This document shows positions 8,938-15,920 of a DNA stretch of 64,000 nucleotides, one piece after another (positions within the stretch are counted from its first letter, which is position 1; the number at the start of each line of letters is the position of its first letter). A model generated the notes under the pieces. The model saw only the letters and a program-made list of their open reading frames with translations. It did not search any database and was not told the DNA's origin. The translations under genes and the position numbers were made by a program. Origin of the DNA: Algibacter sp. L1A34 (GTDB lineage: Bacteria > Bacteroidota > Bacteroidia > Flavobacteriales > Flavobacteriaceae); the NCBI RefSeq assembly GCF_009796805.1, contig NZ_CP047029.1, forward strand, positions 2,118,501 through 2,182,500, read 5' to 3'.

Positions 8938-9423
8938 TTAGGAGTTGATTGATTTTACTTGTTTTTTTGAAAAAATGGCTTCTCTAAAATCATTAATTGA
9001 AACCAACAATAAATTTTTGTAGTTCAAATGATGAAACGCGTTAGCTTGTTTACCAATACAAAAAGATTTATAATAATATCTGTAATACTCAGGAAGTATA
9101 ATACTACCAATTGTAGCAGCTCCAATAGCGTATAGACTTCTTTTTCCGTTACCAATACATAAGTATTGTAACGCTATTTCATCTTCCACATTGGTTTTGT
9201 AGCCTGTTAGTGTATGGTAGGCATCATGTCGTTCACCTTTAGGTATAAGTTCAAAATTATATTTGCTTAAAAAGAGACCGAGATGTTTTCCGAAAGAATC
9301 TTCGGGGTAATTTAAAAGTTGGTTTTTTTTAATACCCCATGGTTTACGGGTCAAAAAAAGATCTCCATAAAGTTTTTGGGCTTTTTTAAATAACCAGGTT
9401 AATAATTTTTTTCTATTTTTCAT
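8938..9423 (-). CDS. COQ4-like protein
   Basis: A 161-residue protein. The start is taken at ATG 9423. A longer frame back to 9468 would run through the palindromic operator at 9432-9450 and is rejected. Residues about 64-80 (RHDAYHTLTGYKTNVEDE) match the HDxxH-x11-E metal-binding motif of COQ4 exactly, and the region after it (ALQYLCIGNG) fits the helix of that fold. COQ4 binds prenylated lipids and takes part in ubiquinone assembly in mitochondria and some proteobacteria. Flavobacteriia are expected to use menaquinone, so the role here is open. First gene of a six-gene operon of membrane proteins. Confidence 0.75.
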   Translation of the reverse strand: MKNRKKLLTWLFKKAQKLYGDLFLTRKPWGIKKNQLLNYPEDSFGKHLGLFLSKYNFELIPKGERHDAYHTLTGYKTNVEDEIALQYLCIGNGKRSLYAIGAATIGSIILPEYYRYYYKSFCIGKQANAFHHLNYKNLLLVSINDFREAIFSKKQVKSINS

Positions 9424-9431
9424 ATGTAAAG

Positions 9432-9450
9432 TACTTTGAATTTCAAAGTA
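9432..9450. promoter_or_regulatory. 19-bp palindrome, candidate operator/promoter of the COQ4-like operon
   Basis: TACTTTGAATTTCAAAGTA has perfect 9-bp arms around one central base and lies 8 bases before the start codon at 9423. A near-identical palindrome precedes the start at 10732 with almost the same spacing. On the minus strand TTTACTTTG resembles the TAnnTTTG -7 box, so a bound regulator would block RNA polymerase. The HTH_34 protein encoded at 9494-9787 is the obvious candidate binder (inference). Confidence 0.65.
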
Positions 9451-9493
9451 AAAGGTTAAAAAAAACATTTTGTTGTTTTCTTGAGACTAAAGT

Positions 9494-9787
9494 CTAGCTT
9501 TTATTAATTAATTTTTCGAGTGCATTAATGTGTTTTTTAAACTCAGCACGACCTAAACCGGTAGTAGAGTAACGGGTGTTCGGTTTGCGGCCTATAAACT
9601 GTTTTTCAACTTTTATGTATTCCACTTTTTCTAGAGCTTTGGTATGGCTAGCAATGTTACCATCGGTGGCGCCTAAAAGTTCTTTTAGCATATTAAAATC
9701 GGCATACTCGTTCACCATTAAAATAGACATAATACCTAATCTAATTCTATGATCGAATGCTTTATTTATATTGGTTATTATGCTCAT
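9494..9787 (-). CDS. Winged-helix transcriptional regulator (HTH_34/MarR-like)
   Basis: A 97-residue protein made of one winged-helix domain. It has the HTH_34 pattern: FDHRIRLGIMSILMVNEYADFNMLKELLGATDGNIASHTKALEKVEYIKVEKQ with the recognition helix near residues 43-56, then a wing with GRKPNTRYSTTGLGRAEFKKH. Such single-domain regulators are often encoded with small membrane proteins in Bacteroidota. It is the third gene of a unit starting at 10732 and ends 70 bases before the COQ4-like gene. Both units carry the same palindrome, which suggests autoregulation plus control of the downstream operon. No sensor domain is visible. Confidence 0.88.
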   Translation of the reverse strand: MSIITNINKAFDHRIRLGIMSILMVNEYADFNMLKELLGATDGNIASHTKALEKVEYIKVEKQFIGRKPNTRYSTTGLGRAEFKKHINALEKLINKS

Positions 9788-9791
9788 AGAT

Positions 9792-10127
9792 CTAAATTCG
9801 TTTGCTTTTAGATTTTATTATTTCGTTATCATTAATCGTTTTAATTTTACCAAAAAGAAACGTTACTGCAAACGCAAAAGCACCAATAAATAAGGAAAAA
9901 GGAATTAATACTACCGCACCTTGCTTTATGGTTTTACGTTTTGCACCTTGGGCTGTAATATTTTGAGATTCTGAAGTGAGTTCTTCTTTATCTATAATAC
10001 CATTTTTATTTACGTCGTAAAGTGCAAATTCTTGCTCGTAACTTTCATTGGAATAATATAGGTATGCCAATCCGAGGCCGTAAATAATTACGGAAGTGAT
10101 TACTGCAATTATGATTGCTTTGTTCAT
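9792..10127 (-). CDS. Membrane protein with a single EF-hand
   Basis: A 111-residue protein with an N-terminal transmembrane helix (about 5-22) and another near 74-93. The loop between them holds one canonical calcium-binding EF-hand, DVNKNGIIDKEE at about residues 38-49, with Asp/Asn/Asn at ligand positions 1, 3 and 5 and Glu at 12. Two flanking helices and a basic C-terminus complete it. A single EF-hand suggests dimer pairing or a dockerin-like use. It lies 4 bases before the regulator gene and overlaps the upstream gene by 4 bases. Confidence 0.8.
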   Translation of the reverse strand: MNKAIIIAVITSVIIYGLGLAYLYYSNESYEQEFALYDVNKNGIIDKEELTSESQNITAQGAKRKTIKQGAVVLIPFSLFIGAFAFAVTFLFGKIKTINDNEIIKSKSKRI

Positions 10128-10732
10128 TTTGTATCGTATTTAAAGTGCATAATGCTACCGTATATTATGTGCATTATTCCAAAGCCTAATACCCATAGCC
10201 AAAAACCGTATCCAGGAAGTAGCGTGGCAATTAAACCTAAAACTATTTCTATATAACCTAAATAACGAATATCTCCAATGCTGTATTTTGATGCGTTTAC
10301 TAAAGCTAATCCATAGAATATAAGCATTAAGCCACCGGTTTGTCCGTATTTGCCATGGCTTAATATAATTAGGATATACAAACCGCCGGCAATTAACGGA
10401 ATTAAAAAATTAATAACTAATCGCTTTGATGTGACGTCCCACATTTTAGCACCTGTTTTTTTAGCTTTTTTTGCTGAAAGTATGTAGCCCGTTAAGGCGC
10501 TAAAACCAGCAACCAAAGCTAAAATAAACATAACGATTCTAAAAATTTTACCATCTAGAATTAACGTACCGTAACTGTATTGGTTAACAAGCCAATAAGC
10601 GGCGGCTGCACCAATAAGTGCATATGTTCCTGCTAAAATTCCAGATAAACCACTTAAGGAAATAAATCGGGTAGATTTATTCATTAAATCTTTAATGTCC
10701 GATATGTCTTTTAAATAATCTTTTGATTCCAT
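10124..10732 (-). CDS. Six-helix membrane protein of unknown function
   Basis: A 202-residue protein with a short soluble N-terminus (SKDYLKDISDIKDLMNKSTRF) and about six membrane helices. GLSGILAGTYALIGA near residues 28-42 is glycine-rich and typical of a Flavobacteriia family usually found with HTH_34 regulators; I cannot name a function. First gene of the three-gene unit ending with the regulator. A palindrome (10740-10758) sits 7 bases before its ATG, so the leader is very short. Confidence 0.72.
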   Translation of the reverse strand: MESKDYLKDISDIKDLMNKSTRFISLSGLSGILAGTYALIGAAAAYWLVNQYSYGTLILDGKIFRIVMFILALVAGFSALTGYILSAKKAKKTGAKMWDVTSKRLVINFLIPLIAGGLYILIILSHGKYGQTGGLMLIFYGLALVNASKYSIGDIRYLGYIEIVLGLIATLLPGYGFWLWVLGFGIMHIIYGSIMHFKYDTK

Positions 10733-10739
10733 ATAAAAG

Positions 10740-10758
10740 TACTTTGAAATGCAAAGTA
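10740..10758. promoter_or_regulatory. 19-bp palindrome, candidate operator/promoter of the regulator operon
   Basis: TACTTTGAAATGCAAAGTA has 7-bp perfect outer arms with one inner mismatch. It aligns with the palindrome at 9432-9450, and the similarity continues outside the arms (TTTACTTTG on the far side, ACTTT on the gene side, minus strand). The matching position before two start codons argues for a shared regulator. Confidence 0.65.
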
Positions 10759-10795
10759 AATAAATATTTCTGAATTTTCGACTACTTATTTTTAT

Positions 10796-10803
10796 TAAAT
10801 TTG
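10796..10803 (+). promoter_or_regulatory. Bacteroidota -7 promoter box of the DUF1801 gene
   Basis: TAAATTTG matches TAnnTTTG and lies 17 bases before the GTG start at 10821, giving a short leader. Confidence 0.5.
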
Positions 10804-10820
10804 AAAATAAACTACTTGAT

Positions 10821-11201
10821 GTGAATCCGATAGATAATTATTTTATAAGTCAGAAAGAACCTTACCAAGCGATTATGTTGTTTGTGCGAAGCGTTATTTT
10901 AAAGACTTTGCCAGAGGTAGAAGAGCGGTATAGTTATAAAATTCCGTTTTATAATTGCCATAAAAAGCCTATGATTTATATTAATATTTTGAAAGGGAAA
11001 AATTATGTTGATGTGGCTTTTGTGCAAGGGGTTTTGCTAGAAAAAGAGTTTTCTGTTTTGAAAAATGATAATAAACGAAAGCAAGTACGTTCTATTCAAT
11101 TAAAAACTTTGGGAGATTTAGATTATGATGTTTTTGTTGAATTACTACACGCCGCATCAAAATTGTTAAGCGAAAGCAAAAGGGCTTGGTTTATTGATTG
11201 A
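10821..11201 (+). CDS. DUF1801 family protein
   Basis: A 126-residue protein matching DUF1801 (YdhG-like): PYQAIMLFVRSVILKTLPEVEERYSYKIPFYNCHKKPMIYI near residues 14-54, with the conserved E-x-x-x-YxxPFY core, and a VDVAFVQGVLL strand at about 62-72. The family fold resembles lipid- or metal-binding beta proteins; the biochemical role is unknown. The start is GTG at 10821; ATG is not available because TGA follows out of frame. Single-gene unit with its own -7 box, divergent from the membrane-protein operon. Confidence 0.82.
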   Translation: MNPIDNYFISQKEPYQAIMLFVRSVILKTLPEVEERYSYKIPFYNCHKKPMIYINILKGKNYVDVAFVQGVLLEKEFSVLKNDNKRKQVRSIQLKTLGDLDYDVFVELLHAASKLLSESKRAWFID

Positions 11202-11310
11202 GACTTTTAATGTTATAAGATTTATTTAAATTTGAAATGACTTTTGATTAATATTAATTTTGCAAACAAGCTTTCGTATTCTGTTTGTGCTATACTTGGC
11301 TGGTAATTGC

Positions 11311-11475
11311 GGGAGCGATAGTAGCGGCATCCTTTTTGTAAAAATAAAATGCCATAAACCACAGTTTTACCTTTGGGTTTATGGCATATAAATAAGTTTA
11401 ATATATGGCTACTACTTTACAAAAAGATACAGCGGATAGCGCGGTTTTTATTTTTCTTAAAAACCCGCCCAACAC
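11311..11475 (-). repeat. Dispersed intergenic repeat, copy 2
   Basis: Read on the minus strand it starts TTGGGCGGG, contains CCGCGCTATCCGCTGTATC followed by TTTTTGTAAA, carries a hairpin at 11349-11387 (12-bp arms ATGCCATAAACC), and ends TACAAAAAGGATGCCGCTAC followed by TATCGC. The order and words match the copy at 42093-42227 on the plus strand. It fills the gap between the convergent DUF1801 and outer-membrane protein genes, and the hairpin may serve as their terminator. Confidence 0.65.
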
Positions 11476-11478
11476 GTT

Positions 11479-12333
11479 TTAAATATTGAAAATTCCTCCA
11501 AAGGCAACAACGCGTTGTAAATAAGTAAAATGTTGAGATGCACTATCGCTAGAGCTTGATGTGGTGCGAATATTTGGCATGTTTATATAACCACCTTTTA
11601 AATCGAGTTGCATAAAAAAGTGCTTGAAAAAAGTGAAATTAATTCCTGCTCGGGCTGATACTCCATAACCGGCTACATGAAATTCGTCGTTTCGTTCTTT
11701 TAATAACAATGTGCTGTTTGTTTTTGGGAATAATACGCCACCACCGATGCCTTCGGTTAAATTAATTTGAAATTTATCGATGTTTGGAAGATTGAAAAAG
11801 GATGAAATATCGTCGTGTCTAGCTATTTCTGTATGGATATAATTTAACCCATCTGTATGTTCGAAAGCTAAAAAATCTTCAGATAGGTAGGTGGCTTTGT
11901 TGTTGTAAATGCCATTAAATTGTGAGCCTTCTTCTGTGGTTGGAAGATCGATGTATCCGCTTAAATCTCTGGTTCTATCTTGTTCCATAACGTATTTCAT
12001 GTGGTCTAAACCTAAAGAAATGGAATACTTGTCTGAAATGAAATACCCGAGTTTGAAATTGGTTTGAGGGATAGTCATTCGAGTTGGATTGAAATAATCG
12101 ATGTGCCAACCTTTTGGTTTATCGTGTGCTGTAGCGTCTTTTATTGTAAAATTATAATCGTCGCCTTCAAAATGAATATCCGACTTGCTATAAGATTCTC
12201 TATTACCTCCCCAACTTACAAAGAATTTACCTTTGTTCGATGCGGTATATTTTACGGATTCTATGTCTTGGGCAAAGGCACTGAAATTAATAATACTTAT
12301 AATAAATATAAGGATGTGCAGGTTTGATTTCAT
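11479..12333 (-). CDS. Outer-membrane beta-barrel protein, unknown function
   Basis: A 284-residue protein with an N-terminal signal peptide (about 1-21, cleaved after FSAFA). The rest alternates polar and hydrophobic residues in a beta-barrel pattern, with several G-Y/G-F strands (NFKLGYFISDKYSISLGLDHMKYVM; VSARAGINFTFF; MQLDLKGGYINM) and a terminal aromatic/hydrophobic strand, suggesting an 8-10 stranded barrel in the outer membrane. No named family. It is 22 bases after kdsA on the same strand and may be co-transcribed with it. Confidence 0.72.
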   Translation of the reverse strand: MKSNLHILIFIISIINFSAFAQDIESVKYTASNKGKFFVSWGGNRESYSKSDIHFEGDDYNFTIKDATAHDKPKGWHIDYFNPTRMTIPQTNFKLGYFISDKYSISLGLDHMKYVMEQDRTRDLSGYIDLPTTEEGSQFNGIYNNKATYLSEDFLAFEHTDGLNYIHTEIARHDDISSFFNLPNIDKFQINLTEGIGGGVLFPKTNSTLLLKERNDEFHVAGYGVSARAGINFTFFKHFFMQLDLKGGYINMPNIRTTSSSSDSASQHFTYLQRVVAFGGIFNI

Positions 12334-12355
12334 TATTACTTTTTTTTGAAGCGTT

Positions 12356-13174
12356 TTATAAAGATTGTACTGTTTTTCTAATTTTAACGAGATTACTAAG
12401 AAGATTTTCTAAATTATCTAAGTGTAACATATTAGCGCCATCGCTTTTTGCATTAGCAGGGTCGAAATGCGTTTCAATAAATAGGCCATCAACATTATTA
12501 ACAATACCTGCGCGGGCAATGGTTTCAATCATATCTGGGCGTCCGCCAGTAACACCTGCAGTTTGGTTGGGTTGTTGCAGTGAGTGAGTAACATCGAGTA
12601 CAACGGGTGCGTATTGTTTCATGGTTGGAATACCACGGAAATCTACAATCATGTCTTGGTAGCCAAACATGGTACCGCGATCTGTAATCCAAGCTTTATC
12701 GCTTCCGGCATCTTTTACTTTTTGCACAGCATGTTTCATGGCCTCCGGACTCATAAATTGTCCTTTTTTAAGGTTTACTACTTTACCTGTTTTTGCTGCA
12801 GCTACAACTAAATCGGTTTGGCGTACTAAAAAGGCTGGTATTTGTAAAACATCTACATATTGTGCGGCTAGTGCAGCATCGGATATTTCATGAATATCGG
12901 TTACCGTTGGTACATCGAAAGCTTCTGATACTTTCGCTAATATTTCTAAAGCTTTTTCGTCGCCAATGCCTGTAAAACTATCAATTCTGCTACGGTTTGC
13001 TTTCTTAAAACTACCTTTAAATATATAAGGAATTTCTAATTTATTAGTAATAGTAATTACTTTTTCGGCAATACGCATAGCCATATCTTCGCCTTCTATA
13101 GCACAAGGGCCGCAAAGAAGAAAGAAATTATTTGAACTGACGTGCTTTATTTTTGGAATATCTTGAAGATTCAT
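12356..13174 (-). CDS. kdsA: 3-deoxy-8-phosphooctulonate synthase (KDO8P synthase)
   Basis: Condenses phosphoenolpyruvate with arabinose 5-phosphate to make KDO 8-phosphate for lipopolysaccharide inner core. The 272-residue TIM-barrel has the family motifs: LCGPCAIEGEDM near the start, FKGSFKKANRSRIDSF, the VNLKKGQFMSP loop, and the C-terminal DVTHSLQQPN and ETHFDP segments that carry metal ligands. The Cys in LCGPCA suggests a metal-dependent form (inference from the family). The ATG at 13174 is chosen over a TTG at 13195 because TATCTTTG, an excellent -7 box, overlaps that TTG. Confidence 0.97.
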   Translation of the reverse strand: MNLQDIPKIKHVSSNNFFLLCGPCAIEGEDMAMRIAEKVITITNKLEIPYIFKGSFKKANRSRIDSFTGIGDEKALEILAKVSEAFDVPTVTDIHEISDAALAAQYVDVLQIPAFLVRQTDLVVAAAKTGKVVNLKKGQFMSPEAMKHAVQKVKDAGSDKAWITDRGTMFGYQDMIVDFRGIPTMKQYAPVVLDVTHSLQQPNQTAGVTGGRPDMIETIARAGIVNNVDGLFIETHFDPANAKSDGANMLHLDNLENLLSNLVKIRKTVQSL

Positions 13175-13192
13175 CGACTTGAATTTAGGCGA

Positions 13193-13200
13193 CAAAGATA
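13193..13200 (-). promoter_or_regulatory. kdsA -7 promoter box
   Basis: On the minus strand TATCTTTG is a perfect TAnnTTTG box, 18 bases before the kdsA ATG. It also rules out the longer TTG-initiated reading of kdsA. Confidence 0.6.
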
Positions 13201-13206
13201 ATCAAA

Positions 13207-13566
13207 TTAAAAACTACTTCTAAGGCTGTTTTTTATAATCCACATAGCCATAATAAAGTTCGTTAGCACAAATAATCCGGCGCTTACCATAACACTGTTT
13301 GAATTGATGGTTAAGCTGCTGAAATCGATAATTTTAGATAGATATGCTATAATTAAATATGATGATAGGCAAACAAAGGTAATACCAAGTGTGAAATTTA
13401 ATTTTTTATTCGGTTTTATTATTTGCCATAAAAAAGGAATTGCAAATAATAAAATAGGATACGCTGTAAGACCTTCGGTACGGTTAATTGTAGTAAACCA
13501 ATAAGCTGCAATAGCGATAAAATATAGGTAAGGGATGCTTTTTGTAATTCTATTAATTAAATTCAT
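13207..13566 (-). CDS. Small four-helix membrane protein
   Basis: A 119-residue protein with four hydrophobic segments (about 11-26, 33-51, 57-78 and 92-113). No motif is recognised. It precedes kdsA on the same strand; the kdsA -7 box falls in the 32-base gap, so kdsA can also be transcribed alone. An inner-membrane location is inferred. Confidence 0.65.
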   Translation of the reverse strand: MNLINRITKSIPYLYFIAIAAYWFTTINRTEGLTAYPILLFAIPFLWQIIKPNKKLNFTLGITFVCLSSYLIIAYLSKIIDFSSLTINSNSVMVSAGLFVLTNFIMAMWIIKNSLRSSF

Positions 13567-13689
13567 AGCAATTTGTTTTTAATGAGTATTTTGTGAGAGA
13601 ATTTCTTATAAATATAACGAATAAGAGCCTTTAGAATTATCTTTAATTTTAATTATAACAAATTTTTAACTATATAAGAAAATAACATG

Positions 13690-13697
13690 TACCTTTG
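13690..13697 (+). promoter_or_regulatory. typA -7 promoter box
   Basis: TACCTTTG is a perfect TAnnTTTG box, 24 bases before the typA ATG. Confidence 0.55.
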
Positions 13698-13721
13698 CAG
13701 GCTTAAAATAAGGCACACATT

Positions 13722-15521
13722 ATGGCTAATATTAAAAATGTCGCAATTATTGCGCACGTAGATCACGGGAAAACAACATTGGTAGATAAGATTATGTACC
13801 ACTGTCACTTATTTCGTGAAAATGAAAATACTGGAGATTTAATTCTAGATAATAACGATTTAGAAAGAGAACGTGGTATTACCATTACTTCTAAAAACGT
13901 TTCTGTAGTATATAAAGATACAAAAATTAACATTATAGATACACCAGGTCACGCCGATTTTGGAGGTGAAGTAGAGCGTGTTTTAAACATGGCCGATGGT
14001 GTTGTTTTGTTAGTTGATGCTTTTGAAGGCCCAATGCCTCAAACTCGTTTTGTATTACAAAAAGCTATTGATTTAGGTTTAAAACCATGTGTGGTTATAA
14101 ATAAAGTTGATAAAGAAAACTGTACTCCAGATGAAGTACATGAAAAAGTTTTCGATTTAATGTTTGAACTTGGTGCAGAAGAGTGGCAATTGGATTTTCC
14201 AACGGTTTACGGTTCGGCTAAGAATAACTGGATGAGCGACGATTGGAAGAATGAAACTGATAATATTGAGCCATTATTAGATATGATTGTTGAGCATGTT
14301 CCAACTCCTGTTTTTCCAGAAGGAACTAGTCAAATGTTGATTACATCTTTAGATTTCTCTTCATTTACTGGTCGTATTGCAATTGGTAGAGTACAAAGAG
14401 GAAACATTGTAGAGGGGCAACAAATCGCTTTAGTAAAAAGAGATGGAACTGTTACTAAAAGTAGAATTAAAGAAGTTTTTATTTTTGAAGGTCTAGGACG
14501 TAAAAAAGTAGAAAGTGTTCAAACTGGTGATATTTGTGCGATTGTTGGTGTTGAAGGTTTTGAAATTGGAGATACTATTTCTGATATAGAAAATCCTGAA
14601 GGATTAAAATCTATCGCTATCGATGAGCCAACAATGAGTATGTTGTTTACAATTAACGATTCTCCTTTCTTCGGAAAAGACGGAAAGTATGTAACATCTC
14701 GTCATATTAAAGATCGTTTAGAAAAAGAATTAGAAAAAAACTTAGCACTTAAACTTGGTGAAACAGGTAGTGCAGATAAATTCATGGTTTTTGGTCGTGG
14801 TGTACTACACTTATCGGTTTTAATTGAAACTATGCGTCGTGAAGGTTATGAGCTTCAAATTGGACAACCACAAGTAATCATTAGAGAAATCGATGGTGTT
14901 AAATGTGAGCCAATTGAAGAGTTAACTATTGACCTTCCTGAAACTGTTTCTGGTAGAGCTGTAGAGTTTGTAACATTACGTAAAGGTGAAATGCTAAGCA
15001 TGGAAGCTAAAGGAGATCGTATGATTTGCGAATTCTTAATTCCTTCTCGTGGTATTATTGGTTTACGTAATCAATTATTAACAGCAACTGCAGGTGAGGC
15101 TATTATGGCACACCGTTTTAAAGAATACCAACCATTAAAAGGAGCAATTCCTGGTCGTGTTTCTGGATCTTTAGTATCTATGGAAAACGGAACAGCAATT
15201 CCTTATTCTATTGATAAATTACAAGATCGTGGTAAATTTTTCGTAGAGCCAGGTGAGAATATTTATGAAGGCCAAGTAATTGGTGAAAACTCTCGTCAGG
15301 ATGATATGAATATTAACATTACTAAAGCTAAAAAGCAAAGTAATGTACGTTCGTCTGGAGCAGATGATAAAGCGAAAATTGTACCAGCAATTAAATTTTC
15401 TTTAGAAGAAGCTTTAGAATATATTCAAAAAGATGAGTATGTTGAAGTTACACCACATCACTTACGTTTACGTAAAATTTGGTTAAATGAAGCAGATCGT
15501 AAAAGAAACAAAACTTTATAG
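13722..15521 (+). CDS. typA: Ribosome-associated translational GTPase TypA/BipA
   Basis: A ribosome-binding GTPase of the EF-G/LepA superfamily needed for ribosome assembly and growth under cold or stress. The 599 residues are full length. The G domain carries AHVDHGKTT (G1, about 11-19), RGITI (G2), DTPGHADFGGEVER (G3) and NKVD (G4), followed by the beta-barrel domain II and the BipA-specific C-terminal domain (SRGIIGLRNQ; ENSRQDDMNIN). The ATG follows a good -7 box. A strong hairpin terminates the transcript at 15620-15655, so this is a single-gene unit. Confidence 0.98.
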   Translation: MANIKNVAIIAHVDHGKTTLVDKIMYHCHLFRENENTGDLILDNNDLERERGITITSKNVSVVYKDTKINIIDTPGHADFGGEVERVLNMADGVVLLVDAFEGPMPQTRFVLQKAIDLGLKPCVVINKVDKENCTPDEVHEKVFDLMFELGAEEWQLDFPTVYGSAKNNWMSDDWKNETDNIEPLLDMIVEHVPTPVFPEGTSQMLITSLDFSSFTGRIAIGRVQRGNIVEGQQIALVKRDGTVTKSRIKEVFIFEGLGRKKVESVQTGDICAIVGVEGFEIGDTISDIENPEGLKSIAIDEPTMSMLFTINDSPFFGKDGKYVTSRHIKDRLEKELEKNLALKLGETGSADKFMVFGRGVLHLSVLIETMRREGYELQIGQPQVIIREIDGVKCEPIEELTIDLPETVSGRAVEFVTLRKGEMLSMEAKGDRMICEFLIPSRGIIGLRNQLLTATAGEAIMAHRFKEYQPLKGAIPGRVSGSLVSMENGTAIPYSIDKLQDRGKFFVEPGENIYEGQVIGENSRQDDMNINITKAKKQSNVRSSGADDKAKIVPAIKFSLEEALEYIQKDEYVEVTPHHLRLRKIWLNEADRKRNKTL

Positions 15522-15619
15522 TAATATAAATTATTAGGAATTTCAATTACAAATTGGGTTCGAGTATGTCGCTATGACTGTCGCGTAATACTTTTTTTAA
15601 TGGAATTTTTAAAAAAATA

Positions 15620-15655
15620 ACGAATAGTAAATACCGAAAGGTGTTTACTATTCGT
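15620..15655 (+). terminator. typA terminator
   Basis: A 16-bp stem (ACGAATAGTAAATACC pairing with its complement through one G-T wobble) closed by a GAAA loop and followed by GTTTTA. The rest of the 400-base gap to the flippase gene holds only a promoter near 15790-15818; I see no gene in it. Confidence 0.75.
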
Positions 15656-15789
15656 GTTTTATGGCATTAGCATTATGTTCTCTACGATGTTAAAGCCAAT
15701 ATTATATAAATGCGGCTAGTTTTTGTATTAATTCACTCTACTTATTAAAGGTTAGAAACAATATAGTTTATAGCACTTATTGAATTAAC

Positions 15790-15818
15790 TTGATGAATTA
15801 AATGATTTTGTATATTTG
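15790..15818 (+). promoter_or_regulatory. Promoter of the glycan locus
   Basis: TTG at 15790-15792 and TATATTTG at 15811-15818, separated by 18 bases, fit the Bacteroidota -33/-7 consensus. The leader to the TTG start at 15921 would be about 100 bases, longer than most in the window. Confidence 0.55.
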
Positions 15819-15920
15819 AAGTGTTTTGCAGTAATGTTTGAAATAAAAAAGGATAAATTAAGTTCTATATAATCTCAGCATTAATACTTCGAAATATAAA
15901 CACCACAAAACTCATATTAA

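Noticed and set aside
9424-9468. Longer start of the COQ4-like gene at 9468
   Set aside because: It would place the palindromic operator inside the coding sequence; the ATG at 9423 fits the paired unit better.
12064-12893. Several long plus-strand open frames over the kdsA and outer-membrane protein genes
   Set aside because: They are antisense to well-supported genes on the minus strand and have no family features.
13172-13195. TTG start for kdsA at 13195
   Set aside because: The TTG is part of a perfect -7 promoter box, so the ATG at 13174 is the better start.
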